Shown in pieces: positions 8,996 to 16,620 of a stretch of 64,000 nt of DNA. The DNA is taken from positions 1-64,000 of the forward strand of contig CAJUHJ010000012.1 in NCBI GenBank assembly GCA_910586355.1, given 5' to 3'. Positions within the stretch are counted from its first letter, which is position 1, and each line of letters starts with the position of its first letter. The notes beneath the pieces are model-generated. The model worked only from the letters and a program-made list of their open reading frames with translations. It had not been told where the DNA came from and made no database searches. Position numbers and translations under genes: made by a program. Source of the DNA: an uncultured Lachnospiraceae bacterium. GTDB lineage: Bacteria; Bacillota; Clostridia; Lachnospirales; Lachnospiraceae.

Positions 8996-10807
8996 TTATT
9001 GAAAAAGAGCTTCGAACTCTTCTCTGTTAATCTTCTCTTTCTCAAGTAAAAGTCCAGCACACCGATTCAATATCTCTTCATGCTCTTTAATAATTTTTCT
9101 CGCCTTTGTGTAACATTCGTCAATAATCCGTTTTACTTCTTCATCAATTCTTGTCGCAACGCTCTCGCCATATCCCCTGGCATGGGCAAGGTCCCTGCCG
9201 ATAAATACCTGATCGTCTTCGTTGTCATAATTAATCAGTCCTACATTTTCTGACATACCATATTTGGTTACCATCGCTTTTGCAAGCTGCGTTGCCTGTT
9301 TAATATCCTGGGAAGCCCCCGTCGTAATATCGTCTAAAATCATTTCCTCTGCGACTCGTCCTCCAAGGTCTACTACGATTTCCTGCAGCATACGCCCCTT
9401 TGTATTAAACATCTCATCATTTTCATTTAACGGCATTGTATAACCCGCCGCCCCGGCGCCCGTCGGAATAATGGATACTGACGCCACAGGCCCTACATCC
9501 GGCAGCACATGGAATAAAATCGCATGTCCGGCTTCATGGAATGCTGTAATCCGTTTTTCTTTTTCACTGATAATCCGGCTCTTTTTCTCAGCCCCAATTC
9601 CAACTTTTACAAAAGAATTCCGAATATCGCTCTGTATGATATAAGCCCTGTCCTCCTTAGCCGCGCTAATCGCCGCTTCATTTAAAAGATTTTCCAGGTC
9701 GGCTCCTGTAAACCCTGCCGTTGTCTGGGCAATCTGTTTTAAATCCACATCGTCGCCTAATGGCTTATTTTGTGCATGGACCTTTAAAATTTCTTCACGC
9801 CCGCCAATGTCTGGACGTCCTACATGAATTTTACGGTCAAATCTTCCCGGACGCATAATTGCCGGATCTAAAATATCTACCCGGTTCGTTGCCGCCATAA
9901 CAATAATTCCGTCATTGACGCCAAATCCGTCCATTTCTACAAGCATCTGGTTTAGCGTCTGTTCACGCTCGTCGTGCCCGCCGCCCATTCCGGTTCCTCT
10001 GCGCCTTGCAACCGCGTCTATTTCATCTATAAATACAATACAGGGCGAATTTTTCTTTGCTTCTTCAAATAAATCTCTGACGCGGGAAGCGCCGACGCCT
10101 ACAAACATTTCTACAAAATCAGACCCGGAAATACTAAAAAACGGCACTCCTGCTTCTCCGGCAACTGCTTTTGCCAGCAGTGTCTTTCCGGTTCCCGGAG
10201 GTCCAACCAAAAGAATTCCTTTCGGAATCCTGGCTCCAAGCCGGATATATTTTCTGGGAGATTTCAAAAAATCCGCCAATTCCTCCAATTCTTCTTTTTC
10301 TTCGCGCAAACCTGCCACACTTGCAAAATTCATCATATTCTCGCTCGTTGACATTTTTGCCCGGCTCTTGCCAAAATTCATCATTTTATTTCCGCCGCCG
10401 TTTGCCGCCGCCTGATTGGTCATAATCATAAATAAAATGAACATCGTCGCAAGTACGATTAAAAGCGGAAGCAGATTTAAAATCCAGCTTTCCGGCGGTA
10501 CATCCGACAGATAATAATTTGAAAACTGCTTTGTGTCTAATAACGTCTGTATCTCATTCACATCAGATACAAATAATTCTTTTATTACGCCGTTCTTTAA
10601 ACGGATATTTAAAATCCCCGTCGGTATCTCTCTGTTCTGTTTAATTTCTATGTGTACAATATCACCGTTTTCCAATGCGTTTTGAAACTCTGTCATGGAA
10701 TATTCATTTGCTTCGTCCCGGCTTACATCTAACATCAGCCAGACGACTACAACCACAACTACAAGCATTGCATAAAATCCAAATCCTCTGTAATTACGTT
10801 TCTTCAA
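8996..10807 (-). CDS. ftsH: ATP-dependent zinc metalloprotease FtsH
   Basis: Membrane-anchored AAA+ protease for membrane-protein quality control; in Bacillus it is also needed for sporulation. Two membrane segments (about 10-26 and 108-128) flank an FtsH extracellular domain. The AAA module has Walker A GPPGTGKT (about 202-209), Walker B VFIDEID (about 258) and the arginine-finger region RPGRFDRK. The zinc site HEAGH is at 424-428. Its 603 residues are normal, with a short C-terminal tail. It starts at TTG 10807: AAGGAGG lies 7 bases upstream, and no ATG is better placed. It is last in the spoIIE-tilS-hpt-ftsH series, the Bacillus order, and is followed by a terminator. Confidence 0.98.
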   Translation of the reverse strand: MKKRNYRGFGFYAMLVVVVVVVWLMLDVSRDEANEYSMTEFQNALENGDIVHIEIKQNREIPTGILNIRLKNGVIKELFVSDVNEIQTLLDTKQFSNYYLSDVPPESWILNLLPLLIVLATMFILFMIMTNQAAANGGGNKMMNFGKSRAKMSTSENMMNFASVAGLREEKEELEELADFLKSPRKYIRLGARIPKGILLVGPPGTGKTLLAKAVAGEAGVPFFSISGSDFVEMFVGVGASRVRDLFEEAKKNSPCIVFIDEIDAVARRRGTGMGGGHDEREQTLNQMLVEMDGFGVNDGIIVMAATNRVDILDPAIMRPGRFDRKIHVGRPDIGGREEILKVHAQNKPLGDDVDLKQIAQTTAGFTGADLENLLNEAAISAAKEDRAYIIQSDIRNSFVKVGIGAEKKSRIISEKEKRITAFHEAGHAILFHVLPDVGPVASVSIIPTGAGAAGYTMPLNENDEMFNTKGRMLQEIVVDLGGRVAEEMILDDITTGASQDIKQATQLAKAMVTKYGMSENVGLINYDNEDDQVFIGRDLAHARGYGESVATRIDEEVKRIIDECYTKARKIIKEHEEILNRCAGLLLEKEKINREEFEALFQ

Positions 10808-10835
10808 CTGGAAACCTCCTTCTAGCTTATCTATC

Positions 10836-11360
10836 TTAACCTAAATCAAGCACGCCGATATACGGAAGATTGCGGTACCGCTGGGCATAATCCAACCCAT
10901 ATCCAACCACAAATTCATCTGGTATGCAAAATCCGGTATAATCCACATCTACCTTCGCTACACGCTGGTCCGGCTTATCCAGTAATGTACATAGTTTTAA
11001 TGTTTTTGGGTTTTTGCTGTTTAAGTATCCAAGCAGATAATGCAGTGTTCTTCCGGAATCAATAATATCTTCCACTACCAGCACATTTTTCCCTTCAATC
11101 TCTTCATCTAAATCTTTGATAATCTTAATCACTCCACTGGACTTTGCATCCATCCCATAACTGGATACCGACATAAAATCTATGGAAACCGGTATCGTCA
11201 GACGTTTAGCCAGTTCACAGGTAAAAAACACGCTTCCTTTTAAAATACAAAGCAGATGCACTTGTTCGTCCTGATAATCCCTACTTATCTGCGCAGCCAT
11301 TTCTGCGATTTTTTTGTCTATTTCTTCTTCTGATAGCAACTTGCGAACTGTCTCGCTCAT
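10836..11360 (-). CDS. hpt: Hypoxanthine phosphoribosyltransferase
   Basis: Converts hypoxanthine (and guanine) plus PRPP to IMP/GMP in purine salvage. The PRPP-binding motif VVEDIIDSGRT is at about 95-105, and the conserved LKGSVFF and DFMSVSSYG stretches are present. The 174-residue length is standard. ATG at 11360 overlaps the end of tilS by four bases, so the two are translationally coupled, as in Bacillus tilS-hprT. In Bacillus, TilS and HprT also form a complex that activates ftsH transcription; the shared neighbourhood fits this, but it is not shown by the sequence. Confidence 0.97.
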   Translation of the reverse strand: MSETVRKLLSEEEIDKKIAEMAAQISRDYQDEQVHLLCILKGSVFFTCELAKRLTIPVSIDFMSVSSYGMDAKSSGVIKIIKDLDEEIEGKNVLVVEDIIDSGRTLHYLLGYLNSKNPKTLKLCTLLDKPDQRVAKVDVDYTGFCIPDEFVVGYGLDYAQRYRNLPYIGVLDLG

Positions 11361-12754
11361 ACCTTTTCCTCCATATAACGTATTTCCAAAATTTGTTTTG
11401 TCTGTCCGGTAACTTTGTAATATTCACTGATACGGCCTCCGACCGCCCATAAAATATGAGAGCCGTCCGCTAACAGCAGCATTTTGTCCCGCCGTTCTCT
11501 TGGCACTTTTTCATTCACCAGGTAATCTTTTAATTTTTGCCTGTGTCCTTTCCCATCTATTACAAGATAATCCCCCGGCTCCCTGAATCGGAAACAAAGC
11601 ATATTTTTTATCTTATCATAATCAAACCATTTCGTATACAGATTTTTGGGAAAATTTACATCTTTTTTATTTACAGAACGTATCCGGCAAAAAATTTTTC
11701 CACCAAAAACCTCAAGTTCTGCCGGAAATTCTTTTAATACTTTTTTTTCTAATATTTTATCTTCCTGCAGTTGACTGCTTTCAAAAAAACAGCACAAATT
11801 CCCATATACTTTTTCTGCAGTCATTCCATACGGGAGCGACAGCCGCCTGCCAGTCTGGCCTTTCGCCAAATCGAGCAGTGCGTTCGCATGCTCTCTCGTC
11901 ATGTCCTTTTTGCTGCCGGATAAAGACGATACCAGCTCCAACAACACACGTTTTTTAAAAACGTCCGGATATGCAGACAGGCAGTGCACAGGCAGCGTTA
12001 TTTTATCATCCTCTGTCCTTCTGACATGCTTTTTTAAAATCTCTGCCGCTTCTTTTGAAAAATACTCTGAAATCTCACGCACATCTTCTGCCAGATGATT
12101 CATATGCGCCACAGACTGTTCATTCAGCATAAAAAACTGGGGCATAATACAATTGCGTATTCTATTTCTACTGTAACGAATCTCTGTATTTGTCACATCT
12201 GTCTGGTAAGCCTGTCCTTCTTTTTGCAGATATGCTTCGATTTCACGCCTTGTCACGCAAAGCAGCGGCCGGATGAAATTCCCGCGCACCGGATAAATTC
12301 CGGCTATTCCTTCGATTCCACTGCCCCTGCACAAATGAAACAGAAGTGTTTCTGCATTATCGTTTGCATGGTGCGCCAAAGCAACCCTCGCATTATCTCC
12401 ATAACGCGCCGCTTCTTTTGCATAAGCCTTCTTACGTACGTTTCTTCCGGCTTCTTCTATGGAAAGCCCCTGTTCCCATGCAATTTCTTTCACCGGATAC
12501 GAATATACAGCGCATGGGACGTCATATATTTTTGCAAGCTGCCGGACAAATTCCATGTCCAAAAGACTATCCTTTCCCCGGATTCCATGCTCGATATGCA
12601 CAATTGATATTGTAAATCCCATCCGCCCGCGCAGCATTTCCAGAATCCGAAACAGGCAGACGGAATCCGCCCCTCCCGAAACTCCAATGCAGACATGGCA
12701 GCCCTTCCAAATCATCTGATGTTGTTTCATATATTCTTCTATGCGATGTATCAT
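11357..12754 (-). CDS. tilS: tRNA(Ile)-lysidine synthase TilS
   Basis: Converts the wobble C of tRNA-Ile(CAU) to lysidine with ATP and lysine, an essential step for AUA decoding. The N-terminal PP-loop SGGADS is at about 26-31, followed by the HANDNAETLLFHLCRGSG stretch. C-terminal TilS substrate-binding domains include FREPGDY and RRDKMLLLADG. The frame can be opened at TTG 12784 inside spoIIE, but AAGGAAG six bases before the ATG at 12754 and the usual MI-start favour 12754, giving 465 residues. It lies 17 bases after the spoIIE stop and overlaps hpt by four bases. Confidence 0.95.
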   Translation of the reverse strand: MIHRIEEYMKQHQMIWKGCHVCIGVSGGADSVCLFRILEMLRGRMGFTISIVHIEHGIRGKDSLLDMEFVRQLAKIYDVPCAVYSYPVKEIAWEQGLSIEEAGRNVRKKAYAKEAARYGDNARVALAHHANDNAETLLFHLCRGSGIEGIAGIYPVRGNFIRPLLCVTRREIEAYLQKEGQAYQTDVTNTEIRYSRNRIRNCIMPQFFMLNEQSVAHMNHLAEDVREISEYFSKEAAEILKKHVRRTEDDKITLPVHCLSAYPDVFKKRVLLELVSSLSGSKKDMTREHANALLDLAKGQTGRRLSLPYGMTAEKVYGNLCCFFESSQLQEDKILEKKVLKEFPAELEVFGGKIFCRIRSVNKKDVNFPKNLYTKWFDYDKIKNMLCFRFREPGDYLVIDGKGHRQKLKDYLVNEKVPRERRDKMLLLADGSHILWAVGGRISEYYKVTGQTKQILEIRYMEEKV

Positions 12755-12771
12755 CTGTTTCTTCCTTAATT

Positions 12772-14619
12772 TTAGTTTTCCCAAACAGCCGCTGCAAGCA
12801 CTGTCATATCATCCCGCACCTCGCCGCCTGTGAATTCCATAACCTTGTCCAAAATTTTTTTGGCAAGCAGCGCCGGATGATTTGTTTTAATCTCTGATAT
12901 AATCCCTTCCAATGTTTCTTCCGGTTTTTCAGTACACAGATATTCTAACACACCATCTGTAACCATGACAAGAAAATCTCCATCGAAAAGCTGTTTTGTC
13001 GCCTGTTCTATTTCAACCTCAAAACGAACCCCCACAGGAAGGGAAGTCGACAACAGACATTCTACATTTCCATCTTTATGCCGGATAAAGGTTGCCGAAG
13101 CTCCTATTTTATAAAAGGAAGTCTCGCCCGTATAAAGATTCACTGAAGAAATATCTACCGTGGAATAGTTATCGTCTTCTCCATGAATCACCATTGCAGA
13201 ATTCAGCATACGGATTGCCGTATCTTTTGTAAACCCCGCCTCAATAAAACGTTCCAAAAGGTCGACGACAAGCTCGCTTTCTTTACATGCCCGCGTCCCA
13301 AATCCCATTCCATCCGACAGTGACAGCACCAATTCCCCATCTTCTTTTTCCAAAAATGAAAAGTTGTCGCCCGAAACCGGCGCGCCGTCTTTTGTCAGCC
13401 TTGCTACTCCATGCACCGCATAAAACGCTGGTTCTTCTTCAAAGATAATCTCGATTAATTCCTTTCCCACAAATGATTTCGTATCTTTATGCGGTTTCAT
13501 AGGCAAATCCAGAACTAAAGCGACTACTTTTGTCAAATCTTTCATAGCAACGCTGTTTCCCCATCGGGTATGCACATTTAGTACCGCCTGGACATGTCCG
13601 TCGCTTTTACGGTATAAATGCGCCTCCTCCACAGCAATCCCACATTCCCTGGCACGATAACGAAGCTCTGAAATTTTCCGTTTCTCCTGCTGGTCTATCA
13701 ATTGGGATTCATTCATACAATCCTGCATAATAAATGCCATCGCATCTAACTGCTGCGCAATTACCTCACGGTTTTCCAAAAGCCTGTTATACCATGCTTT
13801 ATTCGCTCTTGCCTGCTCAAAAACCGCAGAGGCTTCCCATTCCACATGTCCGGCATAACGGCAGTGCTTTGTCAATTCTTCTTTTGTTTCATCATCCGCT
13901 TCCCCATTCTGCAGCAGATTTTTCGTCAGCCTGCCAAACACTTTATACATTGTATCATTTGCCGGAGCCCAGCAGATTGCGCAAGTGTCGCAGCCACTGC
14001 AGATTCGCCCGGTAATTTCCTGCTGTATCTGCCCAATATCCTCCTGATTAAAATCACTTCTTTTTCTCATAGAAAAAAACGCTTTTGACAAACCCTCAAA
14101 ACTCTCCGCATAATTCATCAGGCGCTGTTTGTGATAACCATCCTGATAATTCCCACAAACGGCTGTCGCTTCTTTTTCTTCTAAAAATAAATGTACGCCT
14201 CTTGCCGCTAATATTGTAAACCCAAACACAAATACTGCTTCAAACACTGCCGCTGCCGCCGTTACCTGATTATGAATATCAAAAATCCCTCCAAATATGG
14301 AAAGCGCCAATGTCCCGCCTGACGCCGCAAGAGCCGCCACAACTGTATAACAGCGTTTATCTACCCACTCAGACATACGCACTGTTATGCCAATAATCAA
14401 AAGCGCCATTGCATACTTTGCAATCACAGTAATAGGAAGAAACGCTATCATACCAGCCAACATTCCAACTGACAGCAGCCACCGACCTTGTTCTTCCAAA
14501 TAGACGGCTGCATAGAAAGCTGAAACGAATGGGTAACATCCCATAATAGAAATACGGCAAAGCAAAGCTCCTGCGATACTAAGCGCTAACTGCTTCCATC
14601 CTGTTCCTTTCATGCTCAT
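12772..14619 (-). CDS. spoIIE: Stage II sporulation protein E (PP2C phosphatase), short membrane domain
   Basis: Dephosphorylates the anti-anti-sigma factor SpoIIAA and so releases sigma-F in the forespore; it also associates with the asymmetric septum. The C-terminal PP2C domain (about 395-615) has the metal-binding SLSDGMGFG and MVTDG motifs. The middle part carries the Cys cluster CSGCDTCAICW seen in the family. The membrane region spans only about residues 5-140 (five or six helices), against ten helices and about 330 residues in Bacillus, so the protein is 615 rather than about 827 residues. AGGAGG precedes the ATG at 14619. The gene has its own promoter with a 21-bp spacer and Spo0A-box matches. 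Confidence 0.95.
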   Translation of the reverse strand: MSMKGTGWKQLALSIAGALLCRISIMGCYPFVSAFYAAVYLEEQGRWLLSVGMLAGMIAFLPITVIAKYAMALLIIGITVRMSEWVDKRCYTVVAALAASGGTLALSIFGGIFDIHNQVTAAAAVFEAVFVFGFTILAARGVHLFLEEKEATAVCGNYQDGYHKQRLMNYAESFEGLSKAFFSMRKRSDFNQEDIGQIQQEITGRICSGCDTCAICWAPANDTMYKVFGRLTKNLLQNGEADDETKEELTKHCRYAGHVEWEASAVFEQARANKAWYNRLLENREVIAQQLDAMAFIMQDCMNESQLIDQQEKRKISELRYRARECGIAVEEAHLYRKSDGHVQAVLNVHTRWGNSVAMKDLTKVVALVLDLPMKPHKDTKSFVGKELIEIIFEEEPAFYAVHGVARLTKDGAPVSGDNFSFLEKEDGELVLSLSDGMGFGTRACKESELVVDLLERFIEAGFTKDTAIRMLNSAMVIHGEDDNYSTVDISSVNLYTGETSFYKIGASATFIRHKDGNVECLLSTSLPVGVRFEVEIEQATKQLFDGDFLVMVTDGVLEYLCTEKPEETLEGIISEIKTNHPALLAKKILDKVMEFTGGEVRDDMTVLAAAVWEN

Positions 14620-14665
14620 ACCTATTTACCTCCTGATTTCCATTTATTTCCTAAAACTAAAAGGA

Positions 14666-14732
14666 ATTATACCCATATGAACATAAAATCTTTGTCAAAT
14701 GGTTGACTTTTTTTCAAAAACTTTTCGTCAAA
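14666..14732 (-). promoter_or_regulatory. Spo0A-type spoIIE promoter with 21-bp spacer and 0A boxes
   Basis: On the minus strand TTGACA (14698-14693) and TATAAT (14671-14666) are both perfect sigma-A hexamers but are separated by 21 bp. The Bacillus spoIIE promoter has the same unusual spacing and needs Spo0A~P. The plus strand reads TTTGTCAAA at 14691-14699, matching the 0A-box consensus TTTGTCRAA and overlapping the -35. A second match, TTCGTCAAA (8 of 9), is at 14724-14732. Confidence 0.8.
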
Positions 14733-14734
14733 AA

Positions 14735-14761
14735 TGCCCTCGAATTGTAGATTCGAGGGCA
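14735..14761 (-). terminator. Terminator of the hup/yabP/divIC operon
   Basis: An 11-bp perfect stem (TGCCCTCGAAT with ATTCGAGGGCA) and a 5-base loop are followed by five T in the minus direction. It separates divIC from spoIIE. The spoIIE 0A box nearest the terminator directly abuts it. Confidence 0.9.
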
Positions 14762-14784
14762 TTCAGCAGCTTTAAGAGCTTCTT

Positions 14785-15075
14785 TTAGCGTTCTTTAAAT
14801 ATAATCTCATTCTCATAAACAAGACCTAGTTTACTCTTTGCCGTATCTTCTATATATTTTTTGCTTCCTATGTACTCTTCATAATCGGAAATCCGGCTCT
14901 CACGCTCTGTTTCTTCTTCCATCTGTAATGTCAATTCGGCTTCCCTTGCAATATATTCCTGATCTTTTTGGCGAAGCCTAAAAATCTGAAACAACATTAC
15001 AATCAGTAAAAAAACTACAATATAGGCAATACTCACGCGTCCTGCCTGCTTATTCTTTTTTTGATACCTGCCCAT
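14785..15075 (-). CDS. divIC: Septum formation initiator DivIC/FtsB family
   Basis: Small bitopic division protein that works with FtsL/DivIB at the septum. The N-terminus is basic and cytoplasmic (MGRYQKKNKQAGR), followed by one membrane helix (about 14-28) and a coiled coil (about 30-65) ending in the family's KSKLGLVYENEI-type stretch. Its 96 residues are typical. It follows yabQ by 18 bases and ends before a strong terminator. The ribosome site is weak, suggesting translation coupled to yabQ. Confidence 0.92.
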   Translation of the reverse strand: MGRYQKKNKQAGRVSIAYIVVFLLIVMLFQIFRLRQKDQEYIAREAELTLQMEEETERESRISDYEEYIGSKKYIEDTAKSKLGLVYENEIIFKER

Positions 15076-15093
15076 ACCCTGCCTGACCTTTCC

Positions 15094-15540
15094 TTACTGT
15101 TTACTGATTCCTATCTTAAACGCTTTTTTCATTTTTTTCAATTCTTTTTTCAAAAACATTGAAACTTTTTTAAGCGGCTTTCCAAAAACTCCAAATGTTT
15201 TATGAAATCCTTTGATACACCATCTTAAAATCCTGACAAAAAAACGAATGACAAAAGGACTGATAAAACTGTTTTCCGCCAACATTCCAAGCGCAACGCC
15301 CCCGATTACAAACCAGCGCAGCAACCCGCCGTTTTCCTGGTACAAAAGGGCAAAAACTCCGACTGCGCAAAGCAGCCAGTAAAAAACATCTTCCACCGCC
15401 GTTAAAACCGTACCATGTTTTATAAAATGACGGATAATACGGAAGATGTCGTATAAAAGCATAAGCAAAACGCCAAACAGGAAGGAAACAGCCAAAAGGC
15501 TCCCTTCACTTGTAATTGCTTCACTGACTGTCCCGCTCAT
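15094..15540 (-). CDS. yabQ: Spore cortex biosynthesis protein YabQ
   Basis: Membrane protein needed for spore cortex formation in Bacillus. Three or four hydrophobic helices lie in the first 90 residues (LLAVSFLFGVLLMLLYDIFR, then WLLCAVGVFALLY and LRWFVIGGVALGML), followed by a strongly basic C-terminal tail. The 148-residue length and the position between yabP and divIC fit the family. The ATG overlaps the yabP stop by four bases (ATGA). Confidence 0.92.
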   Translation of the reverse strand: MSGTVSEAITSEGSLLAVSFLFGVLLMLLYDIFRIIRHFIKHGTVLTAVEDVFYWLLCAVGVFALLYQENGGLLRWFVIGGVALGMLAENSFISPFVIRFFVRILRWCIKGFHKTFGVFGKPLKKVSMFLKKELKKMKKAFKIGISKQ

Positions 15541-15821
15541 TTAAATAACCGCCCAAAAAAAGATTCTGCCTGTTTGCCGTAGTCTTTCACCTCAGAATAT
15601 GCAAGGGAATCAATCCTTCCTTCTATATCTACTTCGCCCTTTTCTAAACTAAGGCGGTTGACGTGAAGATCATTGCCTTTAATTAAAAGCATTCCCTGTT
15701 GTGTTTCCAAAAGAATTTCAGCGACGTCAAAAGAAAGCACGTCTACAACCCCGCTGAAATTTCCTGTCTTACGGTTGCTAAGGAGAACCTTATGTGATTT
15801 ATTTGCTGTTTTTTCTTCCAT
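15537..15821 (-). CDS. yabP: Sporulation protein YabP
   Basis: Small protein (94 residues) of the YabP/YqfC family, made in the mother cell and needed for normal sporulation. The conserved core reads HKVLLSNRK, then GVVDVLSFD and LLIKGNDLHVNRLSLEKG. AGGAGG lies seven bases before the ATG at 15821. It overlaps yabQ by four bases. A gap of 84 bases separates it from the S4 gene, where a sporulation (sigma-E) promoter may lie; I could not define one. Confidence 0.93.
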   Translation of the reverse strand: MEEKTANKSHKVLLSNRKTGNFSGVVDVLSFDVAEILLETQQGMLLIKGNDLHVNRLSLEKGEVDIEGRIDSLAYSEVKDYGKQAESFFGRLFK

Positions 15822-15905
15822 ACTTACCTCCTGCGAGAATGGTTGTCTACATCTTTTTAATTATATGGATAAAAAAACCATTTTATGACAGGAGAGAACT
15901 AATAT

Positions 15906-16145
15906 CTATAAATACTGGAACATTTCTTTTGCGTCCTCTTTTTTGACAGATTCGAAAAGCGAAAGCACTTCCACTTTCACTGTTTTTTGCCCAAAAGCGA
16001 TTTCAATAATATCTCCAACCTTTACCTTTAAAGATGCTTTTGCCGGATTTCCATTTACCGAAACCCTTCCGGCGTCGCAGGCTTCGTTCGCCACAGTTCT
16101 CCGTTTAATCAAACGGGATACTTTTAAAAATTTATCAAGCCTCAT
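15906..16145 (-). CDS. rqcP: S4-domain RNA-binding protein RqcP (YabO)
   Basis: Seventy-nine residues forming one S4 domain (MRLDKFLKVSRLIKRR, then ANEACDAGRVSVNG). In Bacillus, RqcP works with RqcH on stalled 50S subunits to add alanine tails to incomplete proteins. An Hsp15-like role is the alternative name for the same fold. AAGGAG precedes the ATG. It lies between hup and yabP, the standard Firmicutes location. Confidence 0.92.
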   Translation of the reverse strand: MRLDKFLKVSRLIKRRTVANEACDAGRVSVNGNPAKASLKVKVGDIIEIAFGQKTVKVEVLSLFESVKKEDAKEMFQYL

Positions 16146-16176
16146 GTCCGCTTCTCCTTTCTATGATATAAAAATA

Positions 16177-16196
16177 CAGAGGGCAGACGCCCTCTG
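16177..16196 (-). terminator. Terminator/attenuator after hup
   Basis: An 8-bp GC-rich stem (CAGAGGGC with GCCCTCTG) and a 4-base loop are followed by TATTTTTATA in the minus direction. It probably limits read-through from the abundant hup transcript into rqcP. Confidence 0.75.
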
Positions 16197-16222
16197 TTAA
16201 ATTCTGTTTCATTGTTTCAAAA

Positions 16223-16498
16223 TTACGAATTCACCATGTCTTTTAACGCTTTGCCAGCTTTAAATTTCGGTGCCTTAGAAGCCGGAATAGGCATTTCTTT
16301 TCCTGTTTGAGGGTTTCTTCCTGTTCTTGCAGCCCTTTCAGATACTTCAAATGTACCAAAGCCTACCAACTGGATTTTCTCTCCTTTTTTTAATTCCTCA
16401 GCAACAACATCTGTAAATGCCTTCAATGCTGCTTCTGCATCCTTCTTTGACAATCCGGTCTGCTCGGACATAGCTGCAACTAATTCTGTCTTGTTCAT
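16223..16498 (-). CDS. hup: HU family DNA-binding protein
   Basis: Histone-like nucleoid protein of 91 residues. The HU signature GFGTFEVSERAARTGRNPQT is present, with the DNA-intercalating arm around PQTGKEMPIPA. AGGAGG lies just before the ATG at 16498. It has a strong promoter directly upstream and a terminator directly downstream, so it is probably mostly monocistronic. Confidence 0.97.
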   Translation of the reverse strand: MNKTELVAAMSEQTGLSKKDAEAALKAFTDVVAEELKKGEKIQLVGFGTFEVSERAARTGRNPQTGKEMPIPASKAPKFKAGKALKDMVNS

Positions 16499-16557
16499 TT
16501 AAAAATTCCTCCTGTGGATTCTCATAATTCAGGTTCTAAAACGACCTATATGTTATA

Positions 16558-16586
16558 TATATACTTGTTTTACCTATATTTGTCAA
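16558..16586 (-). promoter_or_regulatory. Strong sigma-A promoter of hup
   Basis: TTGACA (16586-16581), 17-bp spacer, TATATA (16563-16558). The leader to the ATG is about 50 bases. Confidence 0.8.
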
Positions 16587-16620
16587 GAAAAAGTCTCCGA
16601 TTTTCCCTAAATAATCACGA

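Noticed and set aside
14620..14784. Missing yabR (S1-domain) gene between divIC and spoIIE as a degraded remnant
   Set aside because: The 165-base gap is fully explained by a terminator, 0A boxes and the spoIIE promoter; no coding remnant is visible.
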